A stretch of 64,000 nucleotides of DNA from positions 37,782-101,781 of the forward strand of contig NZ_JARKPQ010000160.1 of the NCBI RefSeq assembly GCF_029975155.1, written 5' to 3'. Positions within the stretch are counted from its first letter, which is position 1; each line of letters begins with the position of its first letter. The translations under genes were made by a program, and so were the position numbers. The notes below the pieces were generated by a model. It searched no databases, was not told the DNA's origin, and saw nothing but the letters and a program-made list of their open reading frames with translations. The DNA comes from Propionicimonas sp. Its GTDB lineage: Bacteria; Actinomycetota; Actinomycetes; Propionibacteriales; Propionibacteriaceae. This document shows positions 10,238-18,218 of the stretch, piece after piece.

Positions 10238-11644
10238 GTGCGTAGAGCAAAGATCGTGTGCACGATCGGCCCGGCGACCGACTCGGCCGAGGCCATCGTC
10301 AACCTTGTCAATGCGGGCATGAACGTGGCCCGGCTGAACATGAGCCACGGCGACCACCTGATCCATGCCAAGCGGCTGGGCTGGATCCGCGACGCCGCTC
10401 GCGTCGCCGGTCGCCCGGTCGGGATCCTGGCCGACCTGCAGGGCCCGAAGATCCGCCTGGGGGAGTTCACCGACGGCGAGGCGTGGCTGGAGCCGGGCGA
10501 CCGGTTCGTGATCACCACCGACGAGGTGCCCGGCACCGCGGAGCGGGCGTCCACCACGCTGAAGACCCTCACCCACGACGTCACCCCCGGTGACCAGATC
10601 CTGATCAACGACGGCGCCATCGAGTTGAGGGCGGTGGAGGTCACCGACACCGACGTGGTCACCGAGGTGGTGATCGGCGGCCGGGTCTCCGACCACAAGG
10701 GCATCAACCTGCCCGGCGTGCCGGTGAGCGTGCCGGCCCTGAGCGAGAAGGACGAGCGCGACCTGCGCTGGGCGTTGCGCCACGGGGTCGACATGGTCGC
10801 GCTGTCGTTCGTGCGCAACGCGTCGGACGTGGAGCCGGTGCGCACGGTGATGGACGAGGAGGACCGCCACGTCCCGGTGATCGCCAAGCTGGAGAAGCCG
10901 CAGGCGATCGAGAACCTGTACGAGGTGATCGACGCGTTCGACGCCTTCATGGTGGCCCGCGGCGACCTGGGCGTGGAGCTTCCGCTGGAGGAGGTGCCCG
11001 GTGTGCAGAAGCGGATCATCGACGCGGCCAGGGCGTGGGCGAAGCCGGTGATCGTGGCCACCCAGATGCTGGAGTCGATGATCACCGCGCACCGGCCGAC
11101 GCGCGCGGAGGCGTCCGACGTCGCGAACGCGATCCTCGACGGCGCGGACGCCGTGATGCTGTCCGGCGAGACGGCGGTGGGGGAGTACGCGATCGACGCG
11201 GTGAACGTGATGGCCCGGATCATCACCCGGACCGAGTCGGAGGGGCTGGACAAGATCCGTCCGCTGAACTGGAACCCGCACACGACGTCCGGTGTGATCT
11301 CGAAGGCCGCGGTCGAGGTGGCCGAGCGGGTCGGGGCGAAGTACCTGGCGGCGTTCACGATCTCCGGCGACACCCCGCACCGGCTGGCCAGGCTGCGCTC
11401 CGAGGTGCCGATCATGGCGTTCACGCCGTTGCCCAAGACCGCTCAGGAGCTCACCCTGTGCTGGGGCGTGCAGAGCTACGTGACGCCGGAGTACACCAGC
11501 ACCGACTCCATGGTCGAGTCCGTGCAGACCGGGCTGTCCGAGACCGGCTTCCTGCAGCACGGCGACCATGTCGTGATCGTCGCCGGCAACCCCGGTCGCC
11601 ACACCCGCCAGACCAACTCGCTGCGGGTCTACCAGATGGACTGA
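10238..11644 (+). CDS. pyk: Pyruvate kinase
   Basis: VRRAKIVCTIGPATDSAEAIVNLVNAGMNVARLNMSHGDH..., KPVIVATQMLESMITAHRPTRAEASDVANAILDGADAVMLSGETAVG. Confidence 0.97.
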   Translation: MRRAKIVCTIGPATDSAEAIVNLVNAGMNVARLNMSHGDHLIHAKRLGWIRDAARVAGRPVGILADLQGPKIRLGEFTDGEAWLEPGDRFVITTDEVPGTAERASTTLKTLTHDVTPGDQILINDGAIELRAVEVTDTDVVTEVVIGGRVSDHKGINLPGVPVSVPALSEKDERDLRWALRHGVDMVALSFVRNASDVEPVRTVMDEEDRHVPVIAKLEKPQAIENLYEVIDAFDAFMVARGDLGVELPLEEVPGVQKRIIDAARAWAKPVIVATQMLESMITAHRPTRAEASDVANAILDGADAVMLSGETAVGEYAIDAVNVMARIITRTESEGLDKIRPLNWNPHTTSGVISKAAVEVAERVGAKYLAAFTISGDTPHRLARLRSEVPIMAFTPLPKTAQELTLCWGVQSYVTPEYTSTDSMVESVQTGLSETGFLQHGDHVVIVAGNPGRHTRQTNSLRVYQMD

Positions 11645-11663
11645 GTCTGCGACCTTTGATCTA

Positions 11664-11692
11664 TTGACAGGACAAACTATTGTCGCTAGTTT
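11664..11692 (+). promoter_or_regulatory. Consensus promoter with internal dyad upstream of the alcohol dehydrogenase gene
   Basis: TTGACA (11664-11669) - 17 bp - TAGTTT (11687-11692); spacer contains GACAA-acta-TTGTC (11671-11684). Confidence 0.55.
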
Positions 11693-11734
11693 TCCTTTGT
11701 CGGCGGCGGAGCCGGCGAGGGGACCGAGCGACAG

Positions 11735-12895
11735 GTGAGCCAGGTGGACCAAGAGACCCTGACCATTCCCGAGACCATGCGTGCGGCCGTGCTGGTCGCT
11801 CCCGGTGAACCGCTGCAGGTGAAGCACATCCGGACGCCGCGTCCCGGCGCCGGAGAGGTGCTGGTGAAGGTCACCGCCTGTGGGCTGTGCCACTCCGACC
11901 TGCACGTGATGGCGGGCAAGATCCCGTTCCCGACACCCGCGGTGCTGGGGCACGAGGTGTCCGGCACGGTGGTTCAGCTGGGCGACAACACGCAGCACAG
12001 CGGGCTCTCGGTGGGCGACGCCGTCTGCGGTGCGTTCCTGATGCCGTGCGGCCAGTGCCCGGACTGCGCGCGCGGCCGGGACGACCTGTGCGCGCCGTTC
12101 TTCGACCTCAACCGCCTGAAGGGACAGCTGTTCGACGGCACCAGCCGGCTGGCCGACCTGGACGGCAGCGTGATCGCCCAGTACTCCATGGGCGGCCTGG
12201 CGGAGTACTGCGTGATCCCGGTCACGGCGGTGACGCCGATGGTGCCCGGAATGGACCCGGTGGCCGCGGCGATCCTCGGCTGCGCGGCCATGACGGCGTA
12301 CGGCGCCGTCCGCCGCGGAGCGGACCTGCGCTACGGCGAGACGGTCGCGGTGATCGGCATCGGCGGCGTGGGCTCGAACATCGTGCAGGTCGCACACGAA
12401 CTGGGTGCCCGCAAGGTGATCGCGATCGACGTCGACGACGAGAAGCTGGAGGCGGCGATCCGCTACGGCGCATCGGACGTGATCAACTCCCGCCACCTGG
12501 ATGCGCGGGACCGGGTGTTCGAGCTCACGGCCGGGCGGGGTGTGGATCTGGCGATCGAGGCGCTGGGCTTCCCGCAGACCTTCGAGCAGGCGCTGACCCT
12601 GCTGGCGGACGGCGGCCGGATGGTGCCGGTGGGCCTGGCGGCCGGCTCGCAGACCGCGGCCGTCGAGATCAACCGGATCGTGCGCAGGGGCCAGCAGATC
12701 TGCGGCTCCTACGGCGCCCGCACGCGCACCGACCTGCCGATCGTGGTCGACCTGGCCGCCCGCGGCGTCCTGGACTACCGCGGCGTGGTCTCCGAGCGGG
12801 TGTCGCTGTCGAACGCCGAGGCGACCTACCGCCGTCTCGAGCACGGCGGCGTCTCCGGCCGCGCCGTGGTGGAGATGGCCCTGAACGACCGCTGA
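11735..12895 (+). CDS. Zinc-dependent alcohol dehydrogenase (MDR superfamily)
   Basis: TACGLCHSDLHVMAGKIPFPTPAVLGHEVSGTVV, CGQCPDCARGRDDLC, IGIGGVGSNIVQVAHELGA; GTG 11735 or ATG 11777 start. Confidence 0.9.
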   Translation: MSQVDQETLTIPETMRAAVLVAPGEPLQVKHIRTPRPGAGEVLVKVTACGLCHSDLHVMAGKIPFPTPAVLGHEVSGTVVQLGDNTQHSGLSVGDAVCGAFLMPCGQCPDCARGRDDLCAPFFDLNRLKGQLFDGTSRLADLDGSVIAQYSMGGLAEYCVIPVTAVTPMVPGMDPVAAAILGCAAMTAYGAVRRGADLRYGETVAVIGIGGVGSNIVQVAHELGARKVIAIDVDDEKLEAAIRYGASDVINSRHLDARDRVFELTAGRGVDLAIEALGFPQTFEQALTLLADGGRMVPVGLAAGSQTAAVEINRIVRRGQQICGSYGARTRTDLPIVVDLAARGVLDYRGVVSERVSLSNAEATYRRLEHGGVSGRAVVEMALNDR

Positions 12896-12906
12896 CTCGT
12901 CCCCAA

Positions 12907-12933
12907 ACCGCTGGTCGAGCCTGTCGAGACCCC
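12907..12933 (+). repeat. Dispersed palindromic repeat, copy A (ACCGCTGGTCGAGCCTGTCGAGACCCC)
   Basis: Same ~25-bp element recurs at about 20886, 25462, 30002, 47722, 47755 and 63806. Confidence 0.8.
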
Positions 12934-12952
12934 TGTTGGCCGAACTCCACCC

Positions 12953-13136
12953 CGGCTCCTCGAGAGCGTGGAGGCAGGTGAGGTCGTGACGATCGCGCGC
13001 CGGGAAGCCGGTTGCGGATCTGGTGCCGCACCGGCATGCGGACATCGTCTGGGGCACCCTCGGCGGCGGGGTCGAGATCGCAGACGACTTCGATGCGCCC
13101 GACGAGCGGGTCATCGACCTGTTCGATGGCCGATGA
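12953..13136 (+). pseudogene. Phd/YefM-like antitoxin remnant, N-terminus missing and frameshifted
   Basis: Frame 1 from 12953: RLLESVEAGEVVTIARR; another frame from 13005: KPVADLVPHRHADIVWGTLGGGVEIADDFDAPDERVIDLFDGR*; together a Phd-like C-terminus whose stop overlaps the vapC ATG. Confidence 0.7.
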
Positions 13137-13519
13137 CCTCGCTGCTCCTCGACACGCAGGCGCTGCTGTGGCTGCTCAGCGACAGTCGGCGAATGGGTCC
13201 GCGTGCCAGGGCGTTGATCGCGTCGGCCACCAGCGTCCACTACTCGGCCGCATCGGTCTGGGAGATCCTGATCAAGTCCACCCTGGGGAAGCTTCGAATC
13301 GACGGTGACCTCGCGGCGTCGCTCAGGGCCGCGCATCTGCAGGAGCTGCCGATCACTGTTGACCACGCTCTCGCCGTCTCAACGGTGGACCTGCCGCACC
13401 GCGACCCCTTCGACCGGCTGCTGCTCACCCAGGCCGATGCAGAGGGAATGACCTTCCTCACGGCCGACGCGATTCTGCTCGGCACGGGACGCAGCGACGT
13501 CCGCGATGCCCGCGCGTAG
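13133..13519 (+). CDS. VapC-type PIN-domain toxin
   Basis: MTSLLLDTQALLWLLSDSRRMG..., SAASVWEILIKSTLGKL, DPFDRLLLTQADAEGMTFLTADAILL (PIN acidic residues). Confidence 0.88.
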   Translation: MTSLLLDTQALLWLLSDSRRMGPRARALIASATSVHYSAASVWEILIKSTLGKLRIDGDLAASLRAAHLQELPITVDHALAVSTVDLPHRDPFDRLLLTQADAEGMTFLTADAILLGTGRSDVRDARA

Positions 13520-13669
13520 TGTCTTGTCTGCGCACGATGTCTCCCCGGTGGCCGAACCTAGAGCCGAAACGTACCTGGAGGCCCGCGAAGGCAAGGATTG
13601 ACCGCGGAAGCGAGTAGCCAGGCGATTCGGCTGGTAGTGTTTCGTTGAGACTTCGCGGAAAGAAGCATA

Positions 13670-13969
13670 GTGTCGCGTCGAGTGGCGGTCGTCGCCGCCT
13701 CGTTAGGAGCACTTCTGTTTTCCGCGTGCGGCCCGGATTCGAACATCTGGGTGGTCAACAACTCAGACCAGTACCTGTACCTCTACGTGCCGATGACTGA
13801 TGGAGCGTGGCAGAAGCTGACGGAGATGCCGCCGAGGTCACGAGGGCAGCAGAACTTCGTTGTCTCCGCTGGGAAATGCCTCCCCGACGCTTTCATTGCT
13901 GACAAGAATGGGAATGTTCTCAAGCGCATAGAAAAGCTGTGCTGGCACGATACCGTCGCTTTTCCCTGA
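13670..13969 (+). CDS. Small putative lipoprotein
   Basis: GTG start; signal peptide with lipobox LLFSAC; 99 aa; no family recognised. Confidence 0.55.
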   Translation: MSRRVAVVAASLGALLFSACGPDSNIWVVNNSDQYLYLYVPMTDGAWQKLTEMPPRSRGQQNFVVSAGKCLPDAFIADKNGNVLKRIEKLCWHDTVAFP

Positions 13970-14142
13970 AGGCTCTGCACGCTCTTCTTCGTTCGCAGTG
14001 AACTGGCGGCCGGTCGGGTAGGCTAGTCTTCTCGGAATCCTCTATCTTTCTCTTTGGATCCGATGGAGTGGTCTGAACTACTGGAGCCTGGTCGCCAACT
14101 GCGCCGGCCGCCTTCCACCCTGCCCTCGGGTACCACACGACT

Positions 14143-15549
14143 TTGGTCGTTTCGCCGCGGGCGATCGTCCTTCTCGCGGTGACAACGGTTCCCAGTGCCG
14201 CCCAGCCAACTCCTACACCTCGGCCGGTCCCCGGACGCGACGACGTGGTAGCTACGCGGGGTTGGACGCGTCCGGTACCCGGCCCGAACCTGTTGGGGAA
14301 GGCAGAGCACGACACCACGGGCCCATCTGGGGCACCAGAGGTTCCTGAAGGACTGAGTCGTCCCGTTGAGCGTTTGCTGTCGGATGCCCGCTCGGGGAAG
14401 ATCTCCCGCGATCAGGCGCACGAGTTCGCCGTCGGGGCCTCAGTGGGAAGCCAGGGGATCCCAGTTCGCTACAGAGTGAAGACGCCCACGCGACTCGATC
14501 TGCAGGTGCTTGCGCTCACGGGTGCTCACTATCAGATCTCCGACGAGTCCGATGAGATCGCTCCGTCTCACCGGGCTGGCCCGCCCAGCTTCGCATGCCA
14601 AGTGAGTGGGTGGTGTGAACTCACCGGGCGTCACACGGCTGTTCTGTGGCCAGCGTCCGACTGGACGCAGGACGAGCAGCTTGACGTCGACCCTGCCGAC
14701 GGACGGCCCGACCACTACGCGAAGCTTATAGATCGCGCAGATCAGGCTTGGGATTATTTCAAGGACGATCTCGGCATGGAGGTGCTCGACCCGATCGTTT
14801 GGCACATGGGAGCGATGCCAGGCGGGACGATCAACTGTCCAGCCCACATCATTGCCGGCTCGGTGGAGTATCTGGCTATCCACGAGACTTTCCATCAGTT
14901 CCAGTGGACGTACCTCACAACCGCTGTCAATTCGGTACACTTCTTGGCCAACTACTTTAGCTTGAGTTGGTGGATTGAGGCTTCGGCGAGCTGGGCCACG
15001 AAATAGTTCGCAGTGGACGTCCTGGATCCGCAGCGAGTCGCTGCGAATCAACATCCAACCGGCGCTACGGAAAACATTGCTGAGGCGGCCCACATCCCAG
15101 AATTCCTGAACGGCGCAGGGCTGCCGCTTGATGACGACGATCCCGCCAACGAGCGACAGTACGGAGCCGTGGTGGTGGCGGAGTTCATGTCGCAGTACAC
15201 AGACGATCGCGACTTCGTGAAGAAGTCCTCCGTCTACCTGGAGGGCGACGAGTACCTCGACGGACTTGAGCAGATCGTGGGGACACTGGAGAACGAGGGC
15301 TACTGGCCGGCGTGGGCCCTAGCGGACATGTGGACATCGCTGTACCGGCTGTGCGACGACTCAGGCGACTCGTTCAACTCGATGCGGCTGCGCACGACCA
15401 GGGAGATGAGCGTGACGTTGCCGCTGGAGATGGCCGACCGGGCGGTGGAGGCGTGGATGCGTGAAGAGGTCGTGCCAGCCTGCGATCGGTTCGCCGCGGA
15501 ACCCATCCCGGGCTGTCTCGTCCGACGAGGCCTACCGCCAGCTGGGTGA
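14143..15549 (+). pseudogene. Secreted metallopeptidase-like protein interrupted by one in-frame TAG (15004-15006)
   Basis: ORFs 14143-15006 and 15013-15549 share a frame, separated only by TAG plus two codons before a GTG; IHETFHQFQW (HExxH) then WWIEASASWATK; TTG start uncertain. Confidence 0.6.
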
Positions 15550-15705
15550 GGTCACCGGGAGGTGATCACCCACTTCCGGAAATGCGTCGCGGTCGCCATC
15601 GTCGTGGGCTCGATCCGCTGGCGGTCGCTGCTCTCTCGTGTCTGCGCCGTCGGGGTCAAGTTGGTCGGCCCGCGCGGGTTCGCGCGGGCATCTGGTTGGG
15701 GCACC

Positions 15706-16362
15706 CTAGAGCAGGTGGAGTTCGCCGGCCCGTAGGGCCAGGGTGACGCGGTTGGTTGCGTCGAGCTTCTTGGTGAGGATTCCGATGTGGTACTTGACCG
15801 TGGCTTCGGACAGGTAGACCTGCTCGGCGATCCTCTTGTTGGTCAGCCCTTCAGCGAGCAGCTTGAGGATCCGGCTCTCGGTCTCGGTCAGTCTTGGGGC
15901 GTCTTCAGGTCGCAGCGGGGCGGTCAGCCGGTCGCGGACCTTGGGTGTGAGCACCGAGAGGCCGGAGCGGGCTGCTCGGATGGCGTCGGCGACGGCGTCG
16001 TGTGAGGTGTCCTTGTACAGGAAGCCGAGGGCGCCGGCGCAGTGCATGTCGGAGACGGTTTCCTGGCTGGTCAGTGAGGTGAGGGCGAGAACTCGAACTG
16101 AGGGTACTTGCTCGCGGATCAGCGCGGTCAGCTCGGCACCGCTCATGCCTGGCATTGCGACGTCGACCAGCATGACGTCGGGCGGGTCGGCGCGTGCGGC
16201 TTCGAGGGCTTCGGCGCCGTGCTGGTAGGTGTTGGTGATGTGCAGGTCGGGGTAGGCGTCGAGCAGTTTGGCCAGCGCGGTCCGGACGTACATGTCGTCG
16301 TCCACGATCACGACTTTGATGACTGCTGTGCTCCCAGTGGGATTCTGGCGCGGGTCATCCAT
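15706..16362 (-). CDS. NarL/LuxR-family response regulator
   Basis: VIKVVIVDDDMYVRTALAKLL..., DVMLVDVAMPGMSG receiver; LTETESRILKLLAEGLTNKRIAEQVYLSEATVKYHIGILTKKL HTH. Confidence 0.93.
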   Translation of the reverse strand: MDDPRQNPTGSTAVIKVVIVDDDMYVRTALAKLLDAYPDLHITNTYQHGAEALEAARADPPDVMLVDVAMPGMSGAELTALIREQVPSVRVLALTSLTSQETVSDMHCAGALGFLYKDTSHDAVADAIRAARSGLSVLTPKVRDRLTAPLRPEDAPRLTETESRILKLLAEGLTNKRIAEQVYLSEATVKYHIGILTKKLDATNRVTLALRAGELHLL

Positions 16363-17432
16363 CGCTTGTCCTCCTGCAGCGTGTTGAGTTCGCCGCCGAT
16401 CGGGGTGAGACGTTCGCGGACCCCGAGTAGTCCCATTGCGGAGTCGCCGGAGCCTGTCCGGGTTCCGCCGGGTGCCACGGTGTCGTTGATGAAGACCATA
16501 TCGACCGAGTGGTGGTCGATGCTGAGGATTAGCGCGCAGGGGCCGGACTTGCTGGCGTGCCGTTCGATGTTGGAGGTGGCCTCGCCGACCACGACTTTGA
16601 TGGTGGGCCACAGTTCGGGAGGGATCGTGTCAGGGTCGCCTTCGATGGTGAGTGCGACGCTGAATCTGATTGCTTCGAGGGCTTTGGCGGCCTCGCGGAG
16701 GACGTCGCCGGGCGAGCCGGCTTCGTCGGCCTGGCCGGGGGTTTCGGGTTGCGGGTCGCGCAGGAGGTTCATCAGTAGGCGAAGCTGCGCGAGTGCGGCC
16801 TGGATCTCGCCCACGACCGCGTTCATCTCGGAGGGGTCCAGGCTCTGTTGGGTGACCTGTGCGCGGAGAGCGGCGCGGGACAGGTCTCTGGCGACGGTGT
16901 CGTGAAGATCCCGGGCCAGAGATAGCCGCTGCTGGACCAGGGCGGCCGCTTGTGCCTCGGATTGGGCGTGGCGGAATGCGGCGAAGGCGTTGCCGATCAG
17001 CCACAGGACTGCGATCAAGGCCGCCCACACGACACCGCCGAGAAGGAATCGGGCGCTGCCGGGGTAGTCCTGGTACTGCAGGGCCACCAGGATCAGGCCG
17101 TAGCATGCGGTCATCCAGCGGCGCGCCAGCCTCAGGTTCCGCATCCCGGTGCCGAGGATCGGGATGAGCGTCGCGTACTGGCCCAGGGAAACCGAACCTG
17201 TTGGTACGAGGAAGTAGCCGACCAGCAGCAAGCCGAGCGCCACACCGGCGATCTTGGGCCAACGGACCGTGCAGCCGGCAGCCACACACATGGCGATATC
17301 GAGGGCCAGCGCCCAGGGCTGGCTGACCTGCAGACCGAGGGCAAGGCTCAGCACGGCGAGCATCGCCGCCAGGAAGACGTCCAGACCGCCGCCGAGCAAC
17401 AGCTTGGGGACGGATCGGAGCTGCTGGTCCAT
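16308..17432 (-). CDS. Sensor histidine kinase (HisKA_3 type, multi-TM N-terminus)
   Basis: LSLARDLHDTVARDLSRAALRAQ dimerisation/phosphoacceptor box; C-terminal ATPase region; multi-TM N-terminal half; overlaps regulator start. Confidence 0.9.
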   Translation of the reverse strand: MDQQLRSVPKLLLGGGLDVFLAAMLAVLSLALGLQVSQPWALALDIAMCVAAGCTVRWPKIAGVALGLLLVGYFLVPTGSVSLGQYATLIPILGTGMRNLRLARRWMTACYGLILVALQYQDYPGSARFLLGGVVWAALIAVLWLIGNAFAAFRHAQSEAQAAALVQQRLSLARDLHDTVARDLSRAALRAQVTQQSLDPSEMNAVVGEIQAALAQLRLLMNLLRDPQPETPGQADEAGSPGDVLREAAKALEAIRFSVALTIEGDPDTIPPELWPTIKVVVGEATSNIERHASKSGPCALILSIDHHSVDMVFINDTVAPGGTRTGSGDSAMGLLGVRERLTPIGGELNTLQEDKRWMTRARIPLGAQQSSKS

Positions 17433-17596
17433 GCCACCTCTCTGGTTCGGCCAAGACGACAGACTAGCCAGATGGGTGAACCGCGGGGCCGTTTCGCCTA
17501 TCCGACTGGGTGGATCTTCCCAATAGCCCTCACCCGAGTGGCTGGCTCTGCTCTGTCGGCATTCCGCGACGACGGGGCCGGTGGGACTCTCTGTCC

Positions 17597-17770
17597 ATGA
17601 AACAAGTACGCAGGCATGCGAGCCGGCTCCTCGCGGCCCAAATGCTCGGCATCGCGGCCGTCATCCCGATCGCGGCAACAACGGTGGCCAGCGTGAGCCC
17701 GCCCACTGCACAGAGCATCTGCGACGTCCTCCCGCTGTTTCCAGGCTGCCCCGCCAGACCCAAAGCCTGA
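17597..17770 (+). CDS. Small secreted peptide (57 aa) with two cysteines
   Basis: MKQVRRHASRLLAAQMLGIAAVIPIAATTVASVSPPTAQSICDVLPLFPGCPARPKA: signal peptide, short tail with C-x8-C; divergent from histidine kinase. Confidence 0.5.
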   Translation: MKQVRRHASRLLAAQMLGIAAVIPIAATTVASVSPPTAQSICDVLPLFPGCPARPKA

Positions 17771-18013
17771 TGCTCGCACCCGACCGCCTTCCAGGGCTGA
17801 TCTGTCAGCCGGATTGTGTTCGATGGAGTCGATGGTCTTGATGAGGGGTGTTTGCGCCTCGGCGCTCGGCCTGCGAAGCCTCCTCGGGAAGCTGGTGCCT
17901 TATCAAGCCAGCCACTCGGTAAACGGGCGCCCGGAGAACGGGAACCAGGGAGTAGCGTCCTCTTCGGGGCATGGACCTGGCGGCCCCAGAAGTATCGACG
18001 AACGGAGTTGACG

Positions 18014-18181
18014 ATGAAACCGGTGACCATCGCACTTACCCTCAGTGCGGCCATTTGTGCAACTCTCCTGTTGTTCCATGTTGCAGAAAACTTGGCAGTG
18101 CTGTGGTGGGCAGTGATACTTGCTAACGCGACTTGGGTCATTGTAGGAGTGGTCAGGAAGGGTCAAGATTCCGACCAATAG
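18014..18181 (+). CDS. Small two-TM membrane peptide (55 aa)
   Basis: GGAG at good spacing before ATG; MKPVTIALTLSAAICATLLLFHVAENLAVLWWAVILANATWVIVGVVRKGQDSDQ. Confidence 0.55.
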   Translation: MKPVTIALTLSAAICATLLLFHVAENLAVLWWAVILANATWVIVGVVRKGQDSDQ

Positions 18182-18218
18182 TCAGCGGAAGAACGCCAAT
18201 CAACAAAGGAGTTGTGGA

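Noticed and set aside
13001-13012. Possible att site (CCGGGAAG shared with tRNA-Leu 3' region)
   Set aside because: Only 8 bp shared, no integrase seen; consistent with chance
10148-13366. 1072-aa minus-strand ORF
   Set aside because: Antisense to pyk and alcohol dehydrogenase; Arg/His/Asp/Gly-rich low-complexity translation typical of antisense frames in GC-rich DNA
14023-14421. Minus-strand ORFs around 13920-14421
   Set aside because: No RBS or recognisable motif, overlap the metallopeptidase-like ORF; not supportable
15546-15746. 66-aa plus-strand ORF after the metallopeptidase
   Set aside because: Arg/Gly/Pro-rich out-of-frame translation, overlaps the regulator gene
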